A DNA stretch of 55,699 bases from Oopsacas minuta. Lineage: Eukaryota; Porifera; Hexactinellida; Lyssacinosida; Leucopsacidae. A program made the position numbers and the translations under genes. The stretch lies in NCBI GenBank assembly GCA_024704765.1, contig JAKMXF010000056.1:1-55699 (forward strand), read 5' to 3'. The notes under the pieces are model-generated. The model made no database searches and was not told the origin of the DNA. It saw only the letters and a list, made by a program, of their open reading frames with translations. Below, one piece after another: positions 1-9,939 of this stretch (position 1 is its first letter; the number at the start of each line of letters is the position of its first letter).

Positions 1-2
1 GT

Positions 3-155
3 ACCGTCTGCTATGCCAGTCTAATCCAATGGCTTAATGGAAAGAAGAAATCCATGCCATTTGCGGTACCTATGATTTGGCGAGAACTTAAAAACCATAA
101 GTCGGATTGTTATTTTTGCACAACAAATATTGCTGGATTCTCGACCTCTATACCG
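3..155 (+). pseudogene. N-terminal fragment of an arthropod transposon-type ORF
   Basis: An open frame runs from the window edge to a TGA at 156 and encodes 51 residues with the block MPFAVPMIWRELKNHKSDC followed by YFC. This resembles the start of a repeated arthropod/cnidarian family of uncharacterised ORFs that I recall having a Pro-Met-x-Trp-Arg-Glu block and a Cys-x-x-Cys. In those ORFs the far C-terminal part resembles the fragment at 9197-9627. The frame stops inside a perfect hairpin (141-181). Just downstream, near 195-260, another frame has coding-like Tyr-Cys-Trp-Phe residues, which suggests frameshifts. The 5' side may extend beyond the window. Function is not known. Identification rests on memory of the family. 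Confidence 0.4.
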
Positions 156-181
156 TGATGGAATCGCGGTATAGAGGTCGA
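141..181. repeat. Perfect 15-bp inverted repeat (hairpin)
   Basis: TCGACCTCTATACCG at 141-155 is exactly repeated in reverse complement at 167-181, with an 11-base spacer. It overlaps the end of the truncated ORF fragment. It may be a rearrangement scar or a transposon terminus; no matching copy was seen elsewhere in the window. Confidence 0.75.
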
Positions 182-577
182 TTTAACCCAAACATGATGA
201 GGACTACTGCTGGTTTCTCCAACGTGAAACTGACACTGAACATGCTCAAAAGAGCAAGTGTATAAAGCACTTTTGAGAGGATACAATGTTATTTTTGTCT
301 GGTTTAATCATCCTGGGTTGTGTTAAATTGTGCAAGATGATAATTCTGTTATTTTCACAGGCAATCAGTGTGTTTATTACATGTAATGTTTTGTTCTGCA
401 CTGCCAAAATTAGCTAAAATGACAATTACGGGTTGTTATGTGCATATGTCATATCTCAAAAACGTGACGTGTTAGAAAAAATCAAAGGCCAGATTTGGAT
501 TCAGCATGGCCATATTAGTCTAGGTAAACTTGAAACGAGCAAGGAATAAAAATAAGTTGTAAAATGTTGTCAGTGTT
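182..577. other. Noncoding stretch, probable transposon remnant
   Basis: No convincing reading frame beyond short scraps near 195-260. It lies between the ORF fragment at the left edge and the first mariner remnant. Confidence 0.3.
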
Positions 578-1315
578 ATCAAATGTTTCGATAAGTTCCT
601 CCTCTAACTTTATACATCGTTTCCAGCCCGGTGGTATAGAATTCTTTAGGGGTCCCTTTATCCCACTGTTTTAACTCATACTCCAGCCGTTTGAAATCCT
701 CAAATCTCTTCCATCGAAGAGGTCTCTATCTCTCTAAACAGCCAGTAGTCGCCAGGAGCCAGGTCTGGACTATACGGGGATGAGGGAAGCATTCGAATCC
801 TAAGTCGTCAATTGCAGCCATTGTCTTGAGCTTACATTGGGCCTTGCGTTGTCATGTTGCAGCAGTACGCCACGTGTCAACTCGCCTCGCTCCTCAAGTT
901 TCATCCATTGACGCAATTCTTTCAATTCGTCAAAGTAATAATCACTTTTTATGGTTGTCTTCTCAGGTAGCCAGTCGAGGGATATAATTCCTTCTCTGCC
1001 CCATAATACTGTGGCCATTCTCTTCCCTGCTGATTTTGCGGCCTTTACCTTGATGGGTACAGGTTCATCAAATCTCTTCTACTGCTTCGATTGAGTTTGC
1101 TCTCTGGTTCATAATAATAAAACCAAGTTTCATCCCCCGTTACTATACGATCCAAAAAGTCTTCCTCTGCATTGTATCTTGAAAGTAATTCTTTGCTAAC
1201 TCTGACCCTTTCGTGTTTTTGTTCTTTTGAAAGTAGTTTTTGGACCCAACGTGCAGTTACCTTCGACATTTCCAGATCTTCAGTTATAATCGTGTGTAGT
1301 ATGGCTTTTGATATA
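578..1315 (-). mobile_element. Mariner copy 1, 3' part (split by copy 2)
   Basis: On the minus strand this encodes the central and C-terminal parts of a mariner transposase: helix-turn-helix end (SKAILHTIITEDLEMSK), the catalytic block VTGDETWFYYY, then HDNARPNVSS. It is broken into several frames. Coding stops dead at 1315, where the terminal repeat of a second mariner begins after TA. The missing upstream part resumes at 2621. The outer end is also gone: similarity to copy 3 stops near 578, about 60 bp before the expected terminus. It is a dead copy, older than copy 2. Confidence 0.85.
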
Positions 1316-2620
1316 CAAGGGGTGTTCAATAAGTAATGAGACTAATGTATCGAATTCATATTCTAGTTAATACAGCTCTAAGCCTAATATCGGAATACAA
1401 GCCTAACTTGATTGTCTAACTTCGATATAATATATTCTTTACCCTACTAGCATATTCTTCAGTATAAAGTTTCATTTGTATAGGCTACTTTTTCAACTAA
1501 TGGCTTTTAGCAAAGAAGGAAAACGACAAAGAATTTTTGATACCAGTGGAAAAAGGGGAAAACTGGCTCATACATTCTTAGTGAAATGCAAGATATTTTC
1601 AGTGATGAATTTCCTTCGAAAGCCACCATATATAGATGGATCGAACGTTTTTGATAATAGCAATGAGGAACTCCACGATGACCCTCGTCCAGGTCGTCGG
1701 CTTCCTCCAAAACCAGCAGAATATCGAGAGGGTCCATACACTTTTGGATGAGGACAGACGAATAACCCTGCGAGAGTTAGAAGAGAGGGTAGGTATATCA
1801 AAAACTAAACGACACATGATTATCACTGAAGATCTGGAATGTCGAAGGTAACTACAAGTTGGGTCCCAAAGCCTCTTTCGAAGAACAAAAACGCGAAAGG
1901 GTCAGAATTAACAAAGAATTACTTTCAAGATACAATACAGAGGAAGACTTTTTGGATCGTATAGTAACGGAGGATGCAACTTGGTTTCATTATTATGGAC
2001 CAGAGAGCAATATTCAATCGGAGCAGTGGAAGAGACGTGATGAACCTGTACCCATCAGGGTAAAGGCGCAAAATCAGCAGGGAAGAGAATGGCAACAGTA
2101 TTATGGGATATGGAAGGAAAAACACCTCGACTGGTTGCTGAGAAGACCGCCATAAACAATGATTATTACGTTGACAAATTGAAGAATTGCATCAAGCGAT
2201 TGAACGTCAGATGCGAGGCAAGTTGACACGTGGCGTACTGCTGCAACATGACAACGCAAGGCCCATGTAAGCTCCAAGACAATGGCTGCAATTGACGACT
2301 TAGGGTTCGAATGCCTCCCTCATCTCCAGTATAGTTCAGACCTGGCTCCCAGCGACTACTGGCTGTTTGGAGAGCTGAAGAGACCTCTTCGATGGAAGAG
2401 ATTTGAGGATTTCAAACGGCTGGAGTATGAAATAAAACAGTGGGAAAAGGGACCCCTAAAGAATTCTGTACCACTGGGCTGGAAAAGTTACCCGAACGAT
2501 CGAAACGATGTATAAAGTTAAAGGGGACTTTATCGAAACATTTGATAATCAATTATGATAAGTATAGGTTTACTATATATATTATGAACAAATGTCTCAT
2601 TGTTTATTAAACAACCCTTG
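1316..2620 (+). mobile_element. Mariner copy 2, complete ends, inserted in copy 1
   Basis: The 1,305-bp element has inverted ends: CAAGGGGTGTTCAATAAG at the left and the related CAAGGGTTGTTTAATAAA in reverse complement at the right. Both sides are flanked by TA (1314-1315 and 2621-2622), the tc1/mariner target duplication. Length is typical of mariner. It sits in reverse orientation inside copy 1, which shares the same coding and untranslated sequences, so a close relative jumped into an older sibling. Confidence 0.9.
1500..2515 (+). pseudogene. Mariner transposase, frameshifted (copy 2)
   Basis: It begins with an ATG at 1500 (MAFSKEGKRQRIF), but the frame shifts several times. Recognisable pieces are the helix-turn-helix end (ITLRELEERVGISKTK), the first catalytic block (IVTEDATWFHYY, where other copies read TGDETW) and the C-terminal block SSDLAPSDYWLF, degraded from the usual Tyr-Ser-Pro-Asp form. 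The changed residues and shifted frames make it inactive. Confidence 0.85.
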
Positions 2621-3047
2621 TACGTACCTCTCTTCTATCTTTCCCAGGGTTATTCGCCTCTCCTCGTCCAAGATTGTTTGGACCCTCTCGATATTACTCC
2701 GGGTTTTGAGGAAATCGGACCTGGACGAGGGTCATCGTGGAGTTCCTCATCGTCATTATCAAAACGTTCGATCCACCTATATATGGTGGCTTTGGAAGAA
2801 CATTCGTCGCCGAAAATATCTATATTTCACGAAGAATGTATGAGCCAGTCTTCTCCTTTTTCCACAGGTACCAAATGATTTATCGTTTTTCTTCTTTGCT
2901 AAACCCATTAGTCGAAAAACGTAGCCTATACAAATGAAACATTATACTGAAGAATATGTTAGTAGAGTAAAGAGTATATTGTATCGAAGTTAGACAATCT
3001 AATTAGGCTTGTATTCTGATATTAGGCTTAGAGCTGTATTAATAGCT
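2621..3047 (-). mobile_element. Mariner copy 1, 5' part
   Basis: This is the continuation of copy 1 beyond the copy 2 insertion. In reverse complement it carries the N-terminal coding region and 5' untranslated part, closely matching 25580-26000 of copy 3. Similarity ends near 3047, before the outer terminal repeat, so the end has been lost. With 578-1315 it makes one element about 1.16 kb long without the insert. Confidence 0.8.
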
Positions 3048-4204
3048 CTGTGATATGTTGTAGAGTCTCGATGAATCGTATCCAGGGGATTGTCAAAATT
3101 CGAGCTCCTTATTCGGATTACCGTATCATCGAACTAATTTCCATTGAAAAAGCTTTATAGGAGAGCGATAAAGTGTATAATTTTTACTCCTTATCCGAGT
3201 TACTTCTTAAACGTTTTCGCATTTACGAGACTCTACTGTATAATTTTCCTTGTTTTACCGTGGATTCGTGATATTATTCTGTGATAATCATATCTTTGGC
3301 TCTGGAAATGCCTTCCGAATGTTTTTTAGATACAAATTTATCGCATTTCCTTCCTTAACAGTACCACCGGGCTTTTAGTTCTGTTCGGGGCCAAAGGGCA
3401 TTAGTTTATAATATACAGAATTTGGTAAGTAAGAAAACTAATTAAGGTTGGGATTTATGTAGGCTTTTTTCAATAATCAAGCACAAGTCTCTACATTGAA
3501 TCTGATTTTGCAAAAACATATGTATTAGTATTTGAGATGAAAAGAATAAGATTCCGATTGGGTTACGAAATATAGTATATTAGCAAAATTATCGTCATGT
3601 GTCAATATGGCTTAATTGAGATGTATGTACAATCATCTACTAAGTATAATTGAATTTACCTAAATCTAACGATTTTTGAATTCTCAAAATTTAATACAGT
3701 CGGTATCCGTTATTATGAACCAGCATATTCTTAACCTTCTCTTTTTCTGAACAAATCTATGGTCATGAATTTATCGGATCCACTGGCTTGACTCGATAAT
3801 CAAAACCATAGAATTTGTATTGATTAAGTTTACTTATTATGAAGTTTTAGTATTATGAACGGTATCTTTAGTGCGTGGTTCACAATAACGAATCTGACTC
3901 TATTATACAATGACCATAGGTAAATTTGGATAGACATTTACATTTAGGTATTTTAAGAATAACGCGAAGAGTAATGTATGCCACCACAAGTGAAGGATAG
4001 AATTGTAGGGGATCAGCCAGTGTATGATGTGGAAATAATACAAAAATTTCTCGATATGAGTGAGAAGCCATAATCACAGTAAAAATCACTAACGGACTAG
4101 AGGCCTCATCGGCTATCCGGTGCCGGGGGGCCAGAGCACCACCGGGCCGGCGCCCTTGTCCGTTGATATGGTTTGTATTTAAATCTGCTTTGTAGTTATC
4201 TGAG
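3048..4204. other. Noncoding stretch with a GC-rich patch
   Basis: AT-rich and without a supported gene. A conspicuously GC-rich patch at about 4095-4165 (runs of GGCC and CCGG) stands out from its surroundings and may be the end of a transposon. The last bases before 4205 read ATCTGAG, usable as a splice acceptor for the next exon. Confidence 0.4.
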
Positions 4205-4471
4205 ATGCTCATTTACGTTCTAAAGGAAGGTAAAAGTACTGTCGGGAGAAAGGGAACTGATTCAAAGCACGATATTAAATTAACTGGACCAATGGTTGCT
4301 GAAAAACACTGTACCTTCGAGAATATGGATACAGTTGTAACACTCTATCCTATAACGGAAGCAGCAACCTACGTGAATGGTAACCTAATCACTCAATCGC
4401 TTGTCCTGCATCATGGAGATAGAGTTGTAATTGGCGGAGATCACTATTTCAGACTTAACCACCCTGTTGAG
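4205..4471 (+). CDS. FHA-domain exon of a kinesin-3 (Unc-104/KIF1-like) motor
   Basis: The exon encodes 89 residues that read as a kinesin-type FHA domain: YVLKEGKSTVGRKG, then DIKLTG, EKHCTFEN, VTLYPI, TYVNG and DRVVIGGDHYFRLNHP. In the family this domain follows the motor domain of plus-end-directed organelle and vesicle transport kinesins. Gly-Arg, the Glu-Lys-His-Cys block and Asn-Gly occupy the usual FHA loop positions. It is preceded by AG at 4203-4204 and followed directly by a GT donor (GAG then GTATAT) at 4472. The initial Met is therefore probably internal, not a start. No motor-domain or tail exon was found in the window, so the rest is outside it, or this is an orphan exon. The plus strand is assigned from the frame. 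Confidence 0.75.
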
Positions 4472-4699
4472 GTATATTTGTACATGTATGTATTTCTTTA
4501 TCCATATAATATATGGTACTAATGGGTTGTTTAGCGCCTTAGCTTAATACTTGGATTAGGAATATTATTAAATTTGATATTATTGATTTGTACATTTCCC
4601 AAAATACACTGGCCTGGCGAAAGTTTTTGCAAAATGGAAAATAGCGATAGCTTGTAGAGTACTTATTAAGTAGAGTATAACAGAATTTTTTGCATATAT

Positions 4700-5405
4700 A
4701 AAAAGTACAGTGGACATGTCCATTAGGTACAATAGACATGTCCATTAGGTACAGTAGATATGTCCATTAGGTAAACTGCATGTAAGTGTTCAAGACTAGC
4801 GTCATTGGATATAGGGGACCTCTCCCTCCCGAGGTATTAAAATGTCGAGTGCGCATGTACATAACTCTAAGTCGAGGGTGCATGCTTAGTATCTAGAATA
4901 GCGATAGGAGGAGTGTTGCATGCTGTTGAATTAGAAGTATCTTAAAATAGAAATAAGTGGATTATGCTCACCATAATTGATGTGAAATTGGCATTCTTTC
5001 TTGGATTCGTTACGATCGTGACGTGGCAAGTTGGGATCTGATCTTGGCCTCTTGGAGTGTTAGATGGTGTGTTTGATTCTCAACTGCTGGAATATGTGAC
5101 TGCTTGATGCCATAGCTATAAAAGAAAAGAACCTGTTGACTGAGTACGTTTATACTCACTATGAGTGAAGAGAAATTAGCTTTATTTCTCCTATTCGTTA
5201 CGATCGTGACGTAGACTCTGTGACCATGCTCACTCGACTTTTTAATTCCCTCGGGAGGGAGGGATCTCCTATATCCAATGATGCTAGTCTTGAACACGTA
5301 CATGCAGTTTACATAATGGATATGTCGACTGTACCTAATGGGCATGTCCACTGTACATAATGGACATGTCCACGCTGCATAATGGACATGTCCACTGTAC
5401 TTTTT
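4700..5405. repeat. Palindromic repeat element with tandem 22-mers in both arms
   Basis: The left arm (4700 to about 4870) is repeated in reverse complement at about 5225-5405. Each outer end begins AAAAAGTACAGTGGACATGT and contains head-to-tail 22-bp units (three at left, about four at right) built round the palindrome GACATGTC. Further in, the arms share a unique-looking stretch (CTGCATGTAAGTGTTCAAGA on the left). The centre has its own direct repeat of about 65 bp (about 4965-5030 and 5151-5216) carrying TTCGTTACGATCGTGACGT. No protein is encoded. It looks like a non-autonomous foldback or MITE; a clear target duplication was not seen. Confidence 0.75.
4705..4770. repeat. Tandem 22-bp repeat, three units
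   Basis: Three adjoining units of the form GTACAGTGGACATGTCCATTAG start at 4705, 4727 and 4749, differing at a few positions. Each holds a self-complementary GACATGTC or near-match. The inverted counterparts are at about 5315-5400. Confidence 0.85.
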
Positions 5406-6179
5406 AATACCTCGAATTTTGACATATCCCATTCCAAACGTTCTTGTAGTACTATATTAAGGAACTATGTGGAAAAGATTTTTGATTTGATTTTCGGTTT
5501 ATACAACAAATTTTGGCGTATATTAAGGAGGCGCCAACGGGAGTCCTCGGGCATGTTTACCTTAGAGGTATGTTGCGTACCCTGTAGTTGGGCGCTATTT
5601 CGTTAGGTGCACATTTGGCGTTCCTTTGTCATTGCATCCACACTCTACAATTAGGTACTACTGTGCTGTAAGTACTATTGTAGCATAGTACTCAATTTCT
5701 GATGTTTTAGTGGCGAAAATGAATGATCATTTTCTCAACCACGTTTAATATCTACTCTTCCATTGTCACTGCCACACATTACGTGCATTACAAGTAGTCA
5801 GTTTCACCAAAATAATTCGGTACAGGTAACATTTAATGGGAGAACAATTTTCCTGTTAAGCAAGCGCAGTCGAATGATTTATGAAATTTCAGACTACAAT
5901 ATTCGGCAAGTATGTTATTGGAATTGGTAAATGAAAGTGGTAAACTTCACCTTATACTGACCATTTGGCATTGTGCCATGATATTTGTGGCTCATAACAA
6001 CTATGTTGGTATATCTATACTGAAAATTCTACAGCCTACGTAGCTATACACTGTTCGTTGACCATATTTCCTTTCGCTATTTGGTATCTAGCTGGTATAA
6101 GAAATCGTCGTGTATCGTCCGTCTACTTCAATGTGCTTTTGTATCTGCTGAGAGGTTAACCCGCACTATAAATATCTTG
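5406..6179. other. Noncoding stretch
   Basis: No supported gene. A short open frame at 5382-5606 ends in a good donor-like sequence (GAG then GTATGT near 5570) but has no recognisable product. Confidence 0.3.
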
Positions 6180-6957
6180 TATTTGTCGATGTAGAAGATT
6201 GTGGCTTAATCGTCGAAATAATCTCCACCGACAACTATCCCTTAATGTTAAACTTTTCAAAAAGGTTGTTGATGAATCCAGAATTGCTGCCTTAGCGATC
6301 CAGAATGAGAAATGTCCTCCTACGCTTAAGTCCAACACTTCTGATTTCGTTGGGATTCTCCTATCTCTCTGGAAGATTTTCAATGTTGATACTCCCTTAG
6401 GAAAGAATTCCCTAAATGACCCATTATCTAAACCAGTAGCATTCATTGATGACCTCTTTATCTTCCTGACTCGAATTCTTACTGGCTTGAAGCTTAGCAG
6501 TCACTCCCTGAGAAAGTTGTCAAATTAAGCAAGCAAACATTCACCAGCGTCAATCATGCTTGTTTCGTGTTAACACGGATAGTAAATTTCTAACAGAGAA
6601 CTGTAGCTTTTATAACTTTTAATATCTTTCCTACAGACCGATCCATTGGAACACCATTTTGGATAATATCGTTTGATGTCAGGAGCTAATTATCATGTAT
6701 CATATTTTCAGATATTTGAATCAGAGTGCCGCCTCCAAGTATTCAATATTTTAAGCCTATTTTTCAATTCATACTCAGTCTAGTACCTCTTTGCAAAAGT
6801 TCTTTCAATCTTTCTTGTCATCAGATAATCCGGATTCTAGCAATGAAGTCGACCCAGATCCTTTCATGTGCTATTTCTAATCTATTCGCCATAGAGTGTA
6901 GTTTACAAGTGCTTCAGCCCTTAGCGTTTATTGCTGGCTATTCAGTGTATCAGACTT
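6180..6957 (+). pseudogene. P-element-like (THAP9-like) transposase remnant
   Basis: This is the C-terminal part of a P-element-type transposase. An open stretch at 6199-6528 reads LAIQNE...VGILLSLWKIFNVDTPL and matches the stretch near 39480-39571 plus 41686. Further on, 6640-6780 reads TDPLEHHFG, a TAA where Gln is expected, then YRLMSGANYHVS and FESEC, the Gly-Gln-Tyr-Arg and Ser-Gly-Ala-Asn blocks typical of this family's C-terminus. A last piece near 6895-6957 reads LQVLQPLAFIAGYSVYQT. Between the pieces are stops and possibly an intron (CTACAG just before 6640). No N-terminal THAP finger was found. It is dead. Confidence 0.7.
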
Positions 6958-7137
6958 AAAACGTAATCAACAGGTTGTATTTGCCAAGACTTCTTAATTG
7001 TTGAAAGAGATATACTTGTCGATGAGCCCGATACTCGATATTAGTTCAAACTCATAGAGTTATCAGATCGTGGGGGTTTGAAATATCCGTCTGAGGTAGT
7101 CCTAGAATCTATTGTCTCATCTTGGAAAATCATTTTA

Positions 7138-8439
7138 CGAGGGGTACTCAATAACATTTGAGCCTAAGTATCAAAAAGCGTCAATGTATAATTATTTTAC
7201 TATAATTATTCGAAATAGCATCCCTTAGCTTGAATCACTTGTTCATTCGTTTAAACCAAGCTTCAATAGCTTCTTTAAATTCATTTTCGTTGATGTCTCC
7301 GATCACTTCTCTGAGGGTCCCCTCAAGTTCAGAATTCGATGAAAAATTTCTGCCTTTAAAGTATTTTTTATTCTAGGAAAGAGCCTAAAGTCGCAGGATG
7401 CTTGATCTAGAGAATAAGGGGGGTGTGGCAAAATAAGTAGTCCTGATTCTTCAATGAATTGTCTTGTCATTTTTGATGTATGAGAACTGGCATTATCGTG
7501 GTGCAAAAAAGTTCCCCTTAATCCTGTGCCAGGACGCTGTAAATTTATTGCTTTTATGACTAGAGGCAAACAACTCTCTGTATACCAGGTTGAATTAATT
7601 GTCTTACCAGGTTCAAGAGGCACAACAGTTTTAACACTCGTTGTATTAAAAAAAATGCATACATTTGTTTCTTAGTGTACTGAGTTCTGCGAAACTTTGT
7701 TAGGGGACCTTCTCCAATTTCACACCATTGACGGCTCTGCTGCTTTGTTTATGTATCATAGTGATAGATCCATGTTTCATCACCAGTTATTATTTTGGAA
7801 ACATCTCTACTGTTGCCATTGTTGAATCTTTTAAGCATTTCATGGGACCCTTTCACTCGATTCTGCTTCTGCTCAGCATGAAGTTGGTGTGGGATCCAGC
7901 GGGCACAAACATTACGTAGCTGAAGGGATTGGTGTAAAACGGTGTGCACTGCTCCGGATGAAATGCCAATTTTGTGCTGAATCCTCTATGTAACATTTGG
8001 GTCTGCTATCAGCATGTTCTCAATTGACTCAACAATTCCCTCTGTAACAGCGTATGGGGGTGGTCCAGGGCGGGGTTGGTCTTCAAGATGAAAAATTCCC
8101 AATCTTAAGTTCTCTGTACCATCTTTTCACTGTTGCCGCAGATACCTTGTTATTTGGAAAGGCTGTACAGGAATTTTGATAACATTCTTTTATTGTTTTC
8201 GAAAGTTGGAACCGCATAAGTATTATCGCACGAATATCACGCCTTGATCACTGTATTGAGGATCTGGTAACTAAGGAATCCATAGATAATAAAACTAGTG
8301 CTATCTGAAAAGTATACAAGATAAAATTACAACATTTTCAGCGAAGTATATTATCCCATGTTTATTCGAAATAAGTAATGGTTTACTTATATAAGAGCTC
8401 GCAGCATAGTCAGGCTCAACACTTATTGAGTGCCCCTCG
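7138..8439 (-). mobile_element. Mariner copy 4, complete ends
   Basis: The inverted ends begin CGAGGGGTACTCAATAAC at the left and CGAGGGGCACTCAATAAG in reverse complement at the right, flanked by TA at 7136-7137 and 8440-8441. Length is 1,302 bp. It belongs to a different subfamily from copies 1-3; the truncated copy at 33154-34182 is its sibling. Confidence 0.9.
7200..8217 (-). pseudogene. Mariner transposase, broken (copy 4)
   Basis: Minus-strand coding starts around an ATG at 8217 and would end at TAG 7200-7202. Pieces seen: VSAATVKRWYRE, then VHTVLHQSLQLRNVCARWIP, the catalytic block KIITGDETWIYHYD, and FLHHDNASSHTSKM followed by LPHPPYSLDQASCDFRLF. The last block has Leu for Pro and Gln-Ala for Leu-Ala, and the frame is broken more than once, so the protein is inactive. 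Confidence 0.85.
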
Positions 8440-8441
8440 TA

Positions 8442-9196
8442 GCATTGAATATGACAGCGAACTAACGGAGATATTTATTAGAGGCCAATCTAGGACCATT
8501 ATTGTTGATTTATCCTTGAATATCGTGATAGATACCAATGTTTGTCAATGATGGAGAGAAAAATGTTCATCTTATGGTAGGGGCGTCAGGTTTTGTGGGG
8601 GGGGGCTTGTCCCCCGGTTTTGAAAAGAGCCTTAAATAGGGGGAACTGCCCCGCCCCCCAGTTTCTTTGAATAAATTCTGCTCACTTGATTGATATTTTG
8701 ATATTCTAATTTCCTAGTTTGCTCAATGTACTGCAAATAAAGATGTGGTATGTTCATATCATTCACACCCTAGAGTCTAGATCCTCTTATTGTTCAAATA
8801 CGAAATACACAACTATATATTCTTTATCGAGCAATTACGAAATAACACAATAGATTCTTTATCGAGCAATTACGAAGTAACACAATAGATTCTTTAATTA
8901 ACCAATTCAGAAATATATTAAAGGATTGGCTAAATATATTATATTCTGAATTTCCCCAAGTTATATTTGTTGACAAAGTCATTCAATTCGATATAAATTC
9001 ATTTTACTATCCATTACACTGGCCAACAACATTTTCTTGGCTGATAAGTTGAGACTATTTCTAGGGTATATCGGGGTCACTGAGTTCGAAAATGGCACTA
9101 GTTCTGGCCAATTGGCTCTACCTTTCGTGATATTGTAAAATTATGTTTTTCAGCATCGTGAATTTGTGTTCACTGATACCATATAGTATGTATGTA
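8442..9196. other. Noncoding stretch with G-runs and a tandem repeat
   Basis: No gene. At about 8596-8662 there is a run of nine or more Gs, then CCCCC, then GGGGG and CCCCGCCCCCC, giving a strong fold-back potential. A 35-bp tandem repeat follows. Confidence 0.5.
8821..8890. repeat. Tandem 35-bp repeat
   Basis: Two nearly identical 35-bp units (8821-8855 and 8856-8890), each TCTTTATCGAGCAATTACGA followed by ARTAACACAATAGAT. Diverged partial units lie on either side (about 8790-8820 and 8891-8918). Confidence 0.85.
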
Positions 9197-9627
9197 TTAC
9201 ATTATAACTAGAATTGAACTTACGTAATAAGCAGATAATTTGAGATATATGATCCGATCCTTATCAATCATGAACGAATGTTCTCTTATACGAATTCCTT
9301 TGTGAGGTTTTTGGGGACAATCACGCATAAGGCTCCAGTTGTAATCTCCCAACATGTGAGCGTCCCATCTTCCTTGGTACCGTTCCTCCATAGTCCTGAT
9401 GTCTTGGTGGAATCGCTCGGCCTGTTCTTCGCTTAAATCATTAAGATTTTCTGGGAATCTCTCTGAATGGCTATAGAGATAGTGAAGTTTTATGCTCATT
9501 CTGGTTCCCAGACTGTGGAAGTTCTTGAGCATGCCTTCGACCAGATTCTGGTAGTTAGCCACTTTGGTGTTGCCTAAGAATCCATTTACAACATCGACAA
9601 AGGAATACCACGCGGCANGCGGCATTA
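9197..9627 (-). pseudogene. C-terminal part of an arthropod transposon-type ORF
   Basis: The minus-strand frame reads AAWYSFVDVVNGFLGNTKVA, NYQNLVEGML, SIKLHYLYSHSERFPENL, then DLSEEQAERFHQDIRTMEER and YQGRWDAHML. This is a strongly conserved C-terminal block of a repeated uncharacterised arthropod family. I believe it is the same family whose N-terminus lies at 3-155. The upstream part is missing; sequence beyond 9627 is unrelated, and the undetermined base at 9618 falls in the junction. The pattern His-x-x-x-x-His then Ser-Glu-Glu-x-x-Glu resembles the last acidic motif of RAG1-type transposases, which is inference only. Confidence 0.6.
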
Positions 9628-9766
9628 CAGAGATAAAAGCTAAGTTGTCTAAACAACTTAGGATAAAAGTACAAGAGGACAAGGTACAACGGGTAGTGAG
9701 TACGTAAATGTATTGTTTCAATAAATAAATATAAATATTATGGGTTTCTAAGAAATACTTTTTACA

Positions 9767-9899
9767 AGCCTTCAACGACATCCATGGTCTTTAAAATCGC
9801 CTAAGAACAATTTTTAAGTTCACGATTTGGGTGAATAACATCAAATACATGGTTATTTGAAATAAAATTTAATGGACTTAAACGACATCCATGGTCCAA
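9767..9899. repeat. Short direct repeat pair
   Basis: The bases ACGACATCCATGGTC occur near 9775-9789 and again at 9884-9898, in the same orientation and with similar flanks. They lie between the two unrelated pseudogene fragments and may mark a rearrangement. Confidence 0.55.
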
Positions 9900-9939
9900 A
9901 AAATCACACTAGTGAACAGGCCTTATTATAACGTAGGTC

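Noticed and set aside
1599-1826. Several overlapping ORFs on both strands at 1507-1851
   Set aside because: They are other frames of the mariner copy 2 gene.
8786-8920. CRISPR-like array
   Set aside because: Only two to three adjoining 35-bp units without spacers, in a eukaryotic setting; a simple tandem repeat.
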